A DNA stretch of 64,000 bases from Straminergon stramineum (lineage: Eukaryota; Streptophyta; Bryopsida; Hypnales; Calliergonaceae). The DNA lies in NCBI GenBank assembly GCA_963920665.1, contig OY987269.1, positions 14,882,501 through 14,946,500 on the forward strand, written 5' to 3'. This document shows, piece by piece, positions 24,050 to 38,429 of the stretch. Position 1 is the first letter of the stretch, and each line of letters starts with the position of its first letter. Under the pieces are notes generated by a model. It was given only the letters and a program-made list of their open reading frames with translations, was not told where the DNA came from and ran no database searches. Position numbers and translations under genes: made by a program.

Positions 24050-26566
24050 TTAGGGGAAGATTGAACTTGACTTGGAGCCCGCCGGCCGTGGGGGCCATGG
24101 CGATGGAGTGACCTCCGTCGTCCGAACCGAAAGCTCCCCCATCGACAGCGATCCCTCACCCGCAAGCCAAATCGGTGCCGAAACCCAATTGGTTTCTAAT
24201 CCATGATAATCTGCAATTTGCAATAAATTTGCAATAAAATTCACAGGAACGCCATCGCCGTAGCGCTAAATCCGCCAATAATCAATTGGCCGGATAGTCA
24301 AACCGTGTCAGAGATTGCCGAAGAAGATTCCTCTCAAAGGTCCGTCCGAAACCAAGTCGACACGCCATTGCACTTGCCTTGCAAGCTCCCGTCAAGCACT
24401 CACCGCGCCTCTGTCGACGTCCCCTCCACACCAGCCCCGACTATCCCAATTTTTCTATGCTTTACTATAATCTGTGGGCAGAAATTGGTTCAATTTCCAC
24501 TCGTATTTGGCTTGATTTGATTTGAAGATTTGTGGCTCCCTTGCACCCAATTGTAACCTCGCAGCAGCCGTGTTGCTGGTTGCCGCGTTCACTTGGAATT
24601 TGCTTTTTAGAATATTTTATTTTTTTGATAGGAATTGTTCGAAGTTCAATTTCGACTTTCTCATTCCGTTTCATTTCGTCCCATTCCGAATCTGCCGCTG
24701 TAGAATTGTAGAGGATTCTATTTGCAATTGTTATTGCTGCGTGCAACTTTTGTTTGCGGAGTTTGTTTTGCTTTATTGGACTATCAAATTTTTTTGACAG
24801 AGATTGAGCTTCGTTCATTTCGGATTCTCTTTTGTAGCTGTAGATTTGTATTTCCTTTCAGACTCAATTTGGTAATACAGAAGTAGTACTCTCTCTCTCT
24901 GTCTGAACTCGCCATCGCTGCTTCCGACAGCCGTTTGCTTCTTGGTGGCTGCGGCGTTCACTCCGGCGTTTGTTCTGTTTGCTGTGATTGAGTTTGGTGC
25001 CATCTTTGAGTGACGAGGATGGTTCTGAAGCTGCCAGGGGGATTGTTCGAAAGCTTGTGAAGATCAATTAACGAACACTACCAGTGGGTTGTTGTTACCG
25101 TGACGTTGAGCTTGCTAATGCGTCGTCGTCGTACTTCTGCACCTTTCTTCTCAAGCGGGGCTATTGGAGTGGTATATAGAGAAGGTAGTCGGATCAATAT
25201 TGGTTCAAAATTGGTATGAGAGCGTTTGCTTTTCTTTCTTTATAGAAAGATATCTGACCTAATCGACGAGCACACTCGTTCAGAGGTAGGATTGGTAATC
25301 ATTGAAGCTCCTTCCTGATCGTTGTGAAGAGTCAGGGAGAGAGTTCGAGGAATTCGGGCAACTGTTGATAAGGACGTCGGAATACTTGTCGAAGAGATGA
25401 GCAAAATGGTGTGACTTTTTCTTAGGGAAAGGTCGGCGGTGCTTGTTGAGGGAATTTCTACGAGTTTCTAGGGTTTTGTTTTGGAGTTTCTTGCAACTGA
25501 TTGCAGCTGGCGATGGACTGAAGCGCGGACACAAATTTAGAGGATGCATTGTAAGATTCGAAACCGCCTTCTGCGATTCTGAAATTTTTCTTGTTAGGAC
25601 TCTCTCGTAGCTCATGCCTAATATTCTTGAAAGAAGCTCCTGCCACCTTGGGCTCATTTCCTAATTCAAAGAAGACTCAGTGTATCCAAGAACATAAGAT
25701 GAGTGCAGCCATACAGCAACTTGAGAGTGTTATGTGGTTTCAAACGGTAGCATCGAGCTCTTATAATGGTTTCAAATGGCTGCACAGGTTTGAAACAGGT
25801 CACGATCAGTTTTTTCAGCAATTTAGAAGTGACGATGAATTACCGACTACAAACTGATGATGTGATACTTGTGGCGGTAACGAAACTCCCTTCCGCAGCC
25901 TCCTGCTCAACATTAAAAAAATTACACTTAGAAAATTAGAGCAAGAAGAAGAGGGGTGAGACGTCGGAAGTCCACCTTGCAAGTGGTGAGCTTTTTCAAA
26001 ACCCTAGAGAAACCGTGAGTAGGTTTTAGCCTTCCATGGTGAACGCTTTGCACAGTGAATGCAAAGGCAATTTGGGAGTGAACACGAATGTCTTCAACAG
26101 TAAACTCTGTTCTCATCTCTCCCACTAGACTAATTGCACCATGTTGAGTTTTGTGCATCATCATCTCATTTCTTAGTCAGTTTAGGTAACTAGTTCTGTT
26201 ATTAACATTGAAAGTTGGGATCCTCAAAGCTTCTAAATGAGAGGCTCCATAAGCCATTCAGTACATTGGAGGCTCCATTGACCATATAGGGGAGCTTTGA
26301 ACTGTGCTAATTGGGAAAATACTTGATCTATTGACATTTGATTTTTTGCAATTGTATTGTAGCTTAACACAAAATAAATATGCATTACTTTAGATGTTGC
26401 AAGTTTCTACATTGTTGCAGGGAAAAATTCAAAGGTTCAAACTTTAGATTGTGTATGGTGAATGGAACCTCTCCCTCACTTTGTGGCGAATGGAGAGCTT
26501 ACATTATGTTGTTGATTGCGCAGAGGCAAATTCAACCACATTCTCTTTCAGCACGCAAGTGCAGAG
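24050..26566 (+). other. Probable promoter and 5' leader region of the RING-H2 gene
   Basis: GC content rises sharply at about 24060, with GCCCGCCGGCCG and several CG-rich words, and stays moderate up to the RING-H2 start. A CT run (24889-24900) and possible splice acceptors (TTGTTGCAG near 26419 and GATTGCGCAG ending at 26523) suggest a spliced 5' UTR. Open frames here, such as the minus-strand 64 codons at 24050-24244, overlap on both strands and are not recognised. A divergent transcript to the left cannot be excluded. Confidence 0.4.
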
Positions 26567-28517
26567 ATGAGTACCACAAATGAACCCACTGGTGGACCAC
26601 CAATTGACAAAAACAACACCTTCAACCCGTCGATGTCCATCATAATCGTGGTCCTCATCGGCGCTTGCCTAGTCATAGCAATTTTCTCAATGTACATAAG
26701 AAGATGCACACAAGGAGACGACATCAACCAAGTCGCATCCCGAAGTCAATCGGTTCATTTCTTCGACCGAGCAGGGGAAGGGCTGGAGAGGTCCGTCATC
26801 GACGAGCTCCCAATCGTGAGCTTCTCAGTGGTGAAAGCTCTGAAGGCCGGGAAGGAGGATCTGGAGTGCGCGGTGTGCTTGGAGAGGTTCGAGGAGGAGG
26901 AGTCGTTAAGGTTGCTGCCCAAATGCACCCATGTGTTTCATACGGAGTGCATTGATGAGTGGTTTACGTCGCATTCGACGTGTCCGTTGTGTAGGACGAC
27001 CTTGAAGGTGACGGTGGAGGAGAGTCAAGCCGGGGTGCCGGCAGTTGGTGAGGTTTCTAGGAGGATCCTTGAAGCGCAGGAGGAGTTGTTTGGGTCGTCC
27101 AGACTCGCTGAAAGTGTTCTTGATGAAAATGAAGTGTTTGACGGTAAGTTGGAATTCATGGTTTCCTTCTAAATGTGTTTAATTAAGCACTAGGGCGGAT
27201 TTCAGAGTTCAAGTTGCTGACCAAAAGATGGAAGCGTCTACTCTGAAACCCACTAAGGTGTGTGCACCTACAATCGTCACTTGTTGTGATTATTCAGAAA
27301 TTGGCTGGAATTTGACTGGAATTGAGATGAAGGAATAATGTGTGCTTCTTAGCAATTAGAAGAGAAGGCATGTGGAAGTGGAAGTAGAGAACTTTGACCC
27401 AAAAATGAAGAGAGATTCACTTCCAAAGAGAGATTCTCTTCCGAAGTTCATATGAGGGGGGAGCACCCGTAAATCAAGCACACCACATGTTAAAAAGAAC
27501 ACAATGAGCACACAAAATGGTGAATTCACACACCAACACATTTTCAATGACTCCGAATTGATGGCTTCTTCTACTGATGATTTAGCATGCCTTCATCTTT
27601 CATGCTCATAATAATTGAGTTGTTAATTTGTAAGCAGCGTCCATAATGGGTGAACATACCTTACTTAAAATAGATTGTGATTTCCATGTAAGGATTGCAG
27701 TAGTAGTAACCACCCTGTTCTTTTATAAACAGGAAGCAGCAGGGAAGTCGGGCGAGACATGGAACGAAACAGTGCAAGAATGGCGCTCTTCAGAAACTCG
27801 GATTCATTCCGCCAAGCCGCGCGTGGGGTCGAAGTTCGGGAACGCCTGGCCAGTCTCTCCGCTCGCTATCCAGCAACATCTTCTTCATCTTTTTCCGCCG
27901 ATAGAGCTCCGCAACGAGCGTCTAGCTTGAGCTGCGTCTCCCTCACGAGGACAACCTCCTCGAATGCCAAAGAGATGGAGACTTTATTCAGATACGGGTC
28001 GCAACGATACGGAGCCGCAGGGTCATCATCCTTAACGAGGCTCAGTGAGCAAGATCAGAGCTCACCAAGTCCTGCAGTGGTTGAAACGGAAGGCGCTTCG
28101 TCAAGTAGAAACAATTGGGTCACCCTCGAGGTAGACGCTGTTGCAATACGAGCTCCAGTTGATACTCGGCCCATGTTTGGGAAGCCTCGTTCAGGGCCAC
28201 TGATGGGGAAGCACCAAGGGAACGGGCATCGGAAAACCGGGAGTGTGAACGTGAGGACTGAGAGAGGCAGCTTGCGTGGCCTGCGAGGCTCTTTCTCTGC
28301 GTTGCACCGCTCTGCTTCTGAAGGCCGAGCGCAATTCTTCGCCATGGAGGAATCAACAACAGCTGCAGCAGATGTTGACAATGGTACTGGCTCCACTTTG
28401 GCTCAACGGACAATGCAATGGCTGTCGGGAGGGAACAAGCACACCAGGTCTAGCTCTGCGAGGGCCTCACTGGAGCAAAGAAACACTAGTGCGTTGCAGC
28501 AGATTGTCACCGAGTGA
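26567..28517 (+). CDS. ATL-like membrane RING-H2 E3 ubiquitin ligase with long C-terminal tail
   Basis: Two exons, 26567-27143 and 27733-28517, join in phase through a GTAAGT donor to give 453 residues. Residues 24-44 form one hydrophobic segment (MSIIIVVLIGACLVIAIF). A GLD-like motif (GLERSVIDELPIVSF) precedes the RING-H2 finger. The zinc ligands are C101, C104, C120, H122, H125, C128, C139 and C142, spaced C-x2-C-x15-C-x1-H-x2-H-x2-C-x10-C-x2-C, which is the ATL pattern including the W of EWF. The 250-residue second exon encodes a Ser/Arg-rich, low-complexity tail with no known domain. ATL proteins pass ubiquitin from an E2 to membrane or defence-related targets. The start codon is the ATG that places the membrane segment near the N-terminus; an in-frame non-ATG opening extends upstream. 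Confidence 0.88.
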
Positions 28518-30144
28518 GTTTTTCAGGAATTTTGGATTAGTTTACACTTACTTCAAATCAGCTTTGATGTTGAGCTTGCAATCCACGTCAGTGTGCTCGT
28601 TCATCGTTTTAGGCGACGTCTTGAGGAGAGGAACCATCTACAGTTGTATACAGATTTCAGGATACACATATATGTTTGTATACGAGCCCTGGGGCTCCGA
28701 TTAGATTCCATGGGAGGAGGGTCTCAAACCAAAACATAGCGGGCAGTTTTGTGGCAAAATTCTAGGGTGAGGGGAACACTGCAAGGTGCACTGTTCACGT
28801 AGTGTAATTTTTGCCGTGTGTTGCACTCATTTCTGTTTACCCAACGGGCTGTACGCGATGCAGTACTCTGCGTCCTAGAATTTGTTAGTTTTGCCACATG
28901 CTGCATTATAGTTGGAAAAAAGTGTAGGGTCTAGAGTCATAACCGTTGTCCTTACCTGAACTCTTAGGAGCTAGTTTGGATTAGTGTGGAGAGGGTTATG
29001 TCCGATAACTGAAGGTCCATGACTGGTCTTCTAGTACATGGCCGCCCTTGCGACACAAAGGAAGGTGCTCGTCAAATGCAATGGATTTTCCAGGTACGGT
29101 TGCATTCCTGTCCTTGCATACATTTACTGTGCGCCTTCGGTCTTCTAGGCGATCTAGGATTGGGTGGATACTTCATATGGACTAGTACAAGCAACTGAGG
29201 GGTTAATTTCTTGCAATTGGGCATGAGCTGTCTTTATGTGTAAAAAATGTATGCGCCTTTCAAAGAGGACAGGAGTGATATTATGTGAAACTCCATTCAC
29301 AATTGACGTCCCGTTTTCTGTCTGTGCCAGGAAAGAGCTAAGGTTGTAGAAGGTACAGGGATCGTAGGGAGGCTTACATTGTGCTTCCGCTTCTAGTTAA
29401 GGTTATAGGAGGTATTTCAGGTGATCATTGCAGTGCTCTCCTACCACATGTGAGTTCATTGGTTTGTATTGTATATTTTGTAAGTTGCATATTCATAGGT
29501 GAAAGAGATGGAAAGTTAGTGTCAGAAGAACTACACTGTTTTGTTCTATTAGTTCGTGTGACAGTTTACTACACTTTACTGTAGTGACACTGTTTGTAAT
29601 ATATTTACATTAGTACATACTGAGAAATTACAGTATTCTGCTACCTTAATCTCCAAGAGAATAACAGTTTGTAGTGACACTAATTTTGCTGGGGCCACTG
29701 GGGTGGGGTGGGGAGTGGGGGCACTACTTTTGCGCCGTTCCAATTAGGATAAATCAGTGTACTTTTCAACTGACAGATTTGCTGAAGCTTATATTAGTCT
29801 CGGAAGGTTCCACAAATATAGAAAATTCTGGCGCCCTGGCCCTACAGCTGAGCCCGACTCAATAGCAATTTGGGGAGGTACTGTAGACTAAATGGCATTT
29901 AAAATTGACCATTATCAGAACTCTAGTATACGATTTTGGCTACTTTTTAGTACACTTCACTGTTGTTAGCCTGCCTTGCAAAGTTAGTTGAGTCAACGAG
30001 TTCTACTCCATTTACCACTGCTATTAGCCTACAAATCAAATGAAGCCATATTGAGTTTCATGATCTCTTTGGTTTATTCTCTTCTCTGACTGGTTCAATC
30101 TTCTTTGTTTGGTCACAAGATGGGTTAGGAAGGATTCTAGTAAC
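28518..30144. other. 3' flank of the RING-H2 gene, no further gene seen
   Basis: Moderate GC content continues to about 29400, which fits a 3' UTR or transcribed flank. Nothing coding is recognised. A G-rich patch (GGGGTGGGGTGGGGAGTGGGG) lies near 29700. Confidence 0.45.
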
Positions 30145-30370
30145 TTAACCTTTTAAGGACATTGAAGACTAGAGTGGCCCAATGGATGGCAGAGGACTCC
30201 TCTTTGCAAGTCAAAAGTGCATATGTTCATCCTTGGAATTTTATGCAAAAAAGAGAGGTCTTGCACAGAAATTTGGTCTCTAGTGAGTGCTTTTGGATTT
30301 TAAATAGATTATTCACACTATACCAAAAAGGATGATTTCCATAGTGACTAGCCTGTCCTTATAGGGTGAA
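30145..30370 (-). mobile_element. Family 2 short element, divergent solo copy (about 225 bp)
   Basis: The ends are TTAACCTTTTAAGGACATTG and GCCTGTCCTTATAGGGTGAA. The interior resembles the 220-bp units at 12825-13049 and 47379-47596: TTCATCCTTGGAATTTTATGC, AGAGAGGTCTTGCA and GATTTCCATAGTGACTAG. It is more diverged than the others. Confidence 0.5.
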
Positions 30371-30910
30371 GAGGACTTTGAAATTGAAAGTACATTGAAA
30401 TTTGCAAATAATCTAGTGGAATATATTTCACTTTGTTTCTCATATTTTCCCCTTGGTACCATGGCTATTGGTGTACGAAGTAACCATTTTCAATTTTCTA
30501 GCAACCATTTGAAAGCAATGGGCCCCATTCAGACCTCAATAATTTCACTTTTTTATCTTACCAACTCATCTGAGAGTAGAGTATGATTGAATCATAATCT
30601 GCGATGCTTAAATCCTAAGAAAACCCGACAAAGAAGTGCACTTTCTCAAGCAATATCAACTTAACCACCTAACAATTGACAAACTTCACAGAAGTAAAGA
30701 ATCCCCGACAAAATTTCGACAGCTATCTCATGTCTGGCAGCAGCTAACAAGATGGAAGGCCAAATTGCATTTTCAAGATAGAAACCCAGCAAACAGAATA
30801 CGAGGTTCACAATTCCAAACAGAAATATCTCAAATAATGCACGTGCAAAAGATGAGCGAGGGAGAACTTGGTAATGACGAATTACAAATTACATAAGGGC
30901 TAGCTATACA

Positions 30911-32761
30911 CTATGTAGTCTTGTCCATGAGTTGAATGGGATTCAGAATGTTGAGCTTGTTGGTCTCAACTATGCAGCCATTCATGACCATTTCCTCAAG
31001 CATAAAATGTGCCTTCTCCAGATGGAACATGATGTCCAATTCACACTGAACACACAGAGAAGATTGAAAACAGTCAGATTAGAAAACAAGGCAAAGCACG
31101 TGTTCCTGCAGGCAGACAGACCAACAACCTCGCCAGACAAACGTTGAAATGCAGAAACCATAACCACCATAAAGCTGAATAGCATTACGTTGAGATCGTA
31201 ACAGGAAGGATAACCTCGGTTCGTAAGTTGCTTTACGCAACTTCAATTCTACTAAAAGACAGGAATACATACCACGTTTCCAAAGTATCGGTCCATTGTC
31301 TCTACCACACAGTGAATGAACTCCAAAATCGCCAACTCGTTCTGGACAAATGACCCAATAAACAGAAAAAAACATTCAGTAAAAACTCAAACCTCTCTAA
31401 TGATACACTCTGCAGTTGCAAATTCTCTGTACATCTTGAGGATCGGTCATGTTGTGGACAACTTCCACATGTCAAGTCTTGAACACATGCGAGTACATTT
31501 TAGAAGTCCATTTGTCACCCAGAGGCAGTGTCATTAAAAACGGTATAGTGCTAGGTTAATGGAGTCCAGAATATTTTATCATATGTTTAAGAGGCATACT
31601 TATCTTGTCCTTCCCATCAAACCGACCAATTGAGTATTAAGACTGAATAATAGGATCAGAATTGTTTGGAGTACATTGTATAAGAGCATGAAAGATTCTA
31701 TAGGTGAAGACAAAACGTTTCCCCATACTCGATACCCTTGATCGGGTGTATAAAGCACCCAGCATAATGCATTCTAAAACACATATGGCAAGTCTTCCGT
31801 GTCGTACATACTGCGCTTATAATGTACAAACTGAAGCTCTTTTTCAAATGGAATGATCGTCATCCTGGAAAGAAACACGCGATTCCACCAAGATTTGAAG
31901 TATGTGACAGTACCTCTTCACCGTCGACACCGACCAAGAAGAAGAGTGATGCGTAACGGCGATATATGATCTTGTAATTACGATGCTCCACGAATGAACA
32001 CTGCACCGGAAAATCACCTCGTCCATTAGTCTCACAACCTTTCCGATGTCAAATTCGAATCCTACACTCGTGACAACCTTGAACCGTTAAATGAAAAGTG
32101 AAATTTCCATCGAGCTCCCCTGATTTATATTCTAGAACACCAGATTCAAACATCAGCGTTCCGGAATAATGAACACTACTACTCAGGCACTTAATATTTT
32201 TTCTTGCAGGACTGAAAATCCTACAGCATCACCAATAAAAGTTCATCCATTCATAATGTAGAGTTTAATCACCTCCATTTACCATTACGGAAGATTCTCA
32301 TTTATTCACCTAAACGACCTACCAATCATCAACCATTTGACTCGCCTACACATGTTTCTTGAGAGTTGAAAATCCAAGCTAATCACAGATAACAGCTTCT
32401 CCATTCTTAATGCAGGTTCTAATCAGCACAATTTCTTTTTAGTGCAAGATTCTCATACTTTCACCTAAAACAAAATCGTCAACTGCACCTCTTGATCATA
32501 AGCTCCAAGAAAGAGCGCACTCAGAACCAAACTCCGCGAGATCAAATACCAAGAATTGTTCACAATCTCACTACTCCAAGACTTCGCACAGAATTCTGCC
32601 GGCGGGAAAGGGAAACTTACTTGATTATCTGGGCGGGCGAGGCATTTGCGCACAATCTCCCCCTCCAGAGCACGACGCTCCTCGATGGTGAGATACTCGT
32701 AGTACTGCGCCAGTCTCGTCTGGCCCTGCTTATTCACCAGCAGCACAAACCGGATCGTCAT
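30911..32761 (-). CDS. AP-4 adaptor complex subunit sigma
   Basis: This is the small sigma subunit of the AP-4 heterotetramer, which sorts cargo at the trans-Golgi network. Exons are 32761-32621, 32000-31914, 31341-31273 and 31045-30911, all phase 0, giving 143 residues, the usual length. The sequence starts [20 protein letters not shown] and contains [67 protein letters not shown] and [20 protein letters not shown]. These words are those of sigma-4 rather than sigma-1, -2 or -3. The leader just upstream of the start holds a CT run (GA on the coding strand) at 32763-32780. Confidence 0.95.
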
Positions 32762-33692
32762 CTCTCTCTCTCTCTCTCCCCGCCAATTCGGAGTCTTTAA
32801 CAGAAACAGAAATTATCGAGGAGTCCCTCAAACGGATCTGAAACTCGTCCGCTTCCTCCGCTGCGAAAGAAATCCCGAAGTGCCTCCCAACCTTTCGAGT
32901 CTGCCTCGGATCGTCTCCGCTAAAGCACTTCGAAACCCGACTTGCTGATCGGAAGAGCAACAAGAGCAATGAAATCCAGAGTTAGGGTTTCAGGAGGAAG
33001 ACGGTTCCATTCCTGAATGGTATGATTTCGGGAACCCGCGATTCCAGAATAGAACAGCTAAGGTAACTAGTAAGAGCATAGTGAGTATGTGAGTTTGCCT
33101 GCGTACCAACCAATCACAAGTCTCCTAGTGTCCAAAAGCAATGAGAGTTTTCATCATTGCTAATCTGATGAACTAATTGTAGAAGAAAAAGTGATTTCTT
33201 GGCAGAATTGACGAGTTCTGAAAAAAAATGCAAATTTCGACATGCCAAAGAAAAATGCAAATTTAACTGACTTTAGGAATTAATTGCAATTTTTTCATTT
33301 TAAAGATGGGGAAGGGTGATTGCAAGCTATTGAATACAACACATAAGTTTTTTATGGTCACAATGCACTTGAAAGTAGTGTTTTGATAAACTTGAAATAT
33401 GTACATGACAAATGCATGTTGAATTTGACATGGAGGGCAATATTTTGGGGTGAAGGGACATTTAGAATGATCTCTCCAAAACAATTTACAAAAAAATCTT
33501 CAAACACTCAAAATTGGGAAATTTACACCCAAATCATGAATGCTTTGTCACGATGCATTTTATACTCTAATTTTGAGATCTCATTGAAAATTATTGGAAA
33601 AAATTCTAATTTTTTTAATGTAGGTTTTTACAATTGAAATAATTTTATTTTTCAATTTTATATTATATTCAAATTTTTTAGAATTTTTCTAT
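32762..33692. other. AP-4 sigma promoter and leader, then AT-rich DNA
   Basis: The first 300 bases are more GC-rich and include a GA/CT dinucleotide run at 32763-32780, expected in the 5' UTR or promoter. The remainder is AT-rich without a recognised gene. Confidence 0.4.
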
Positions 33693-33960
33693 TCCATACT
33701 TTAAGACAGGCTATTTGTTTTGTTTTGTTACGTTGAGATCTTCCGTATCGTGCATCCCCCGGTTGCGTGCTTGGTACCGTCAGAAAGCCCTTGGTGAGGA
33801 GGGATGCACCGGCTTTGTTTCGTGGCGTTTGGACCTATGATGTGAAAGTTATTGAATTTCAAAGTTTTTTTGAATAAAAAAAGTTAGAAAATTAGAAAAT
33901 TACTTTTACTTTTCTTCTCACTCTGGCAACGGCACAGGCCACACTAGTCACCTTTGAAGT
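33693..33960 (+). repeat. Dispersed repeat family 3, copy 1
   Basis: It runs from CCATACTTTAAGACAGGC to GGCCACACTAG..CTTTGAAGT. The same order of words (GCTATTTGTTTG, TTAGAAAGC/TCAGAAAGC, GAGGAGGG, GAAAGTTATTGAATTTC, GCACAGG) occurs at 48254-48579 and, reversed, at about 38430-38680. No open frame and no clear terminal repeats were found, so the element class is unknown. Confidence 0.6.
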
Positions 33961-36402
33961 ATAAAACTCTAGATTATCTTTTGAGTCTTTTTGTGTTTGT
34001 TTAATAGAAATTGTGAGGGGGCTTTCAACTTCAATTTTTGTTGAAAGTCATGAATTATTTGTAGAAAGGAGGGGCATCCTCAATTTTCTAGTGCAATTTT
34101 AGGTACAAATTTCAAAAATTTGAATGCAAACTAGTGCAAATCGAGGTAGATACAATTTTTCGTGAAAATATCAAATTTTCAATGCAAACTAGTGCATATT
34201 GAGTATTTCTATGCACCTTGCCAGTGCATGATGGGACTTTGTGTACCGTAGTGTGCCATAAATCTAGAATTGGCTAAGTCATGGTCTAAAGTAGGATGAT
34301 TGAAAACCGAGCATATGTATTTGAGATCTTGCATTTTATAGTCAATGTTAAGGTGTGATGTTTGATCAAGTATAATAAATGCAACAACGTTAAAAAAAAT
34401 TTCTTTATGCTTTACAATGTTATAACAAAGTCGCTTGGATGTCATTAGAATATAGCAATAATCGATAGTAGAAATTTGCCATGGGTTGAATGAATTTGTG
34501 CTAAATTTGTGTGAAAGCTAATACAAATTGGATTGAAACTAGCACAAATAAACACAAATCATTTTAGCCCATGATAGAATTGTTGTAGTTGTCAAATTCA
34601 TGAATCAAAAATTGTGTAGGTGAAAATTTGATGGATGAAGTTTTGATACAATTTGTATTTAACTCCTAAACAACAATCCATATTTGTTCTTGGTCAATCT
34701 TCATTTGTTTTTATTGATAAAATGATAAAATACACATTCCAAAAATATGATATTTTTTATATAGTAATACAAATCTAAAATTTATCTTCAATTTTTTCAT
34801 AATTATAAACATCAAAAAGGATTGGATAAGATTTTTTTTGAGTAGTTTATTTATAAAATTTATATTAATTTTAAATGATTTAAATCATATGAAAACTTTA
34901 TCAAAAATGGAGATAAGAGTGGGAAACATGACAGTGTAATTAGTGAACTCTTTTAACTCAATTCAAGGGAAATTCAATAGAAAAAGTTCCAAAAGTTCCC
35001 TTCAAAGTGTCGCAATTTTGAAATAAAATAAAAACTATAATATAGGAGATGTAATTTTTTAGTTGAACTTAAGATCACTCAAAGTCAAGAATTATATGAA
35101 AATTGAGGTTTGATTTTTGAAATGTTCCTTGGGCTTGCAATGTCTTTTGAGGGTTAAGTAAAACGGAGCATGTTGCATTGCAACAATACTAAAAAGGTTT
35201 CATTAAGATGCACAGCTATAAGGTTTTATTGAAAGGACATTTAATTGTCATCAAGGTTGAGCAAGAACAAATCTATGAATGAAAAATTATGCAAATGAGA
35301 ACCTAATGGATGAAATTATAACATTGTATGCATTTAATACAGGAGATAAAGAAAATAGTGTTAAATTTAGTTGAAGTCAAAAAAATAAAATTTCAATATT
35401 ATATGTAAGAGTTATTCAAGGTCAATAGGAAATCAATAGATTTTTTAAAATTATGTCTTAGTTTCAATGTCATTGTATTGGACATTGTACAAGGAGTATC
35501 TTTCTACTTGCTAAATGTTTTAGGGAGAGCTTTTCAATACTTACTTGGATTTCAATCATCTTACCTTAAGTGCATTCAAATCATCTAATTATAATATGAA
35601 CACAAATACTATTATTGGACTACTTTGCATTGCAAGATAAGCATGCAAAAACATATAGGACAAGGTTGTTTACTATAAGAAAAATTTGTTCACCACACCA
35701 GCTCCTTAATTTGGTTCACTATAGCTTGATTGTTTGATTGGAAAGGTTTTACATTATGTGTATTCAAAACCCCAAATGTCTTGAAATTATCCTTTGACTT
35801 ATATAGTGATCAACTCCACTACCCCAAACCAAACCAACCTAAATTCAAAGGCTTTTATCCCCCACAAATTCAATTAAGGTTACTAATTTGTTGGACAAAA
35901 TGAGGAACAAGATAAGATTGTTCTATTCTTTTTCAATTTAAAAGAATTGAAGGGCCATTCGTACGAAGATACAATTATTGATTACCACAACAATGTGATG
36001 GTCTGTTATATCTTATTGCTATATGACGAGTACACCAAAAAATAAAATTAAAAACATGTACCTAACACATTACCATCCTTGATATAAGAAAAGATCCTAA
36101 ACATCAAAAGAATTATTATGAACATAAGATATTCAAAACATAATGTATGTCTTTGATTAATTACATGCAATTTATAAAACATTGAACTTTGAATCAAATA
36201 CATAGTGCTATATACATTTTTGTTTGATCCCTCTATATATAGTTGTTGTACATAGAGCACAATTCTAGATGAACTTTAGCAAAACCAAAAGTACTAAGAA
36301 TAAATGCAATGTCCTCCCTTGGAATACCCATAGCTTTACTCACTAGAAAACAATGAAAAAAAATTGTATTTTTCAACACCACTATTCTTGATATTGATTT
36401 AG
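33961..36402. other. AT-rich intergenic DNA
   Basis: No gene is supported. A possible further TTAA-type element of about 0.5 kb spans 34659-35156, with TTAACTCCTAAACAAC on the left and CTTTTGAGGGTTAA on the right. It is weaker than the other copies. Confidence 0.4.
34659..35156. mobile_element. Possible TTAA-type element, degenerate (about 0.5 kb)
   Basis: TTAACTCCTAAA at the left faces TTTTGAGGGTTAA at the right. The termini agree with the family consensus in about 9 bases each. The interior was not matched to another copy, so this is tentative. Confidence 0.35.
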
Positions 36403-37271
<869 letters not shown>

Positions 37272-37800
37272 CGTGGTTATCCTAAATAATAAGATGATAC
37301 AACTTCAACCTTGATAATTTTCTTTCACCTGATAAACACAAGTGCAAAAACAACAATGAGATGGAAACTTAAAACCCTAAACATGCAAAATAACAAGAAA
37401 AACACCAAACCCTACTTACTACCGACAAACATGACATATTGACACTTTTTTCTCTCTCTCCTTCTCTCCCTAATGTTGCGCTTTACAATTGTTGCACAAT
37501 AGAAACGCACCGTAAAGAATGGGAATCTCCCAAACACTGAAATGTTGAAGGTGGTGTTATTTTGTGTATGCAAAGCATGAGAGATGAGGCAAAATAAAAC
37601 AAAAGAATATAGGCCAATGCGAAAGACAAAATAGAAACAAATGCAAGAAAGACACCAAGACCAATTGGCAAGGCTCGGTATGAGCAGAGACCACAAGAGA
37701 GGGTTGGAGAAGGAGAGGTTGTTTGTCTCGAACGTCAGGTCCCTTTATTGCAGGGTGTCGCTTCACCGAAAGTAAATTGCTTTGATGTTATAGTATAAAT
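37272..37800 (-). promoter_or_regulatory. Probable 5' leader and promoter of ATG8 paralogue 1
   Basis: On the minus strand a pyrimidine-rich leader is followed by a GA run (plus strand CT at 37450-37470). A donor-like GGTAGTAAGTAGG follows, and an acceptor-like TTATTTAG lies shortly before the ATG. This suggests a leader intron, as is common in plant ATG8 genes. Borders are not determined. Confidence 0.4.
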
Positions 37801-37914
37801 CTTAAAGTCTCTTGCCACTTTGGCCTACTTCAAAACTCTCAACTAGATTACTCAATCATCTCTTGGAATCACCTTAGTTATTTATACTAAACAATCCACC
37901 TTCTTGTTGAGGTT

Positions 37915-38410
37915 GTTAATATTTTTATTTTAAAATAAAAACTAATTATAGAAGTAACCAACCCTACTATTGAGGTTTATATTTCTATTTTTAAATGAAA
38001 ATTAATTATAGAAGCAATCAACCTTAATATTGAAGTTTGTATTGCTATTTTAAAATAAAAGTAAAATATAAAAGTAATCAACACTACTACTGAGCTTAGT
38101 AACTTAACAGTCTTATTAGAGATTGGTAACAAGACTATAAAATAAAAATTAATCATAAAGCACCCAACTCTATCATTGAGGTTAATGATGGTAATGAAAA
38201 ATAAGAAATAATTATAAAAGCAAGCAATACTAATATTGAAATAGTAAACATACCTAGAAAAAAAAACTACTACCAAGAATAATGACATTACTAAAAAGTA
38301 AAAATTCAACACAATAAACTAAACATACGTTTGAGGATAGTAGAGTTGTCATTAAATAAAAATTAATTATAAAATCAATCAAACCTACTAATGCAATAAG
38401 TGTCTACACT
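37915..38410. repeat. Degenerate AT-rich tandem repeat, unit about 60-70 bp
   Basis: Successive units share TTTTAAAATAAAAATTAATTA then TAAAAGCAATCAAC and ACTATTGAGGTT. At least four to six units can be followed by eye. The unit length varies. Confidence 0.5.
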
Positions 38411-38429
38411 CTAAATTCAAAACTAACTA

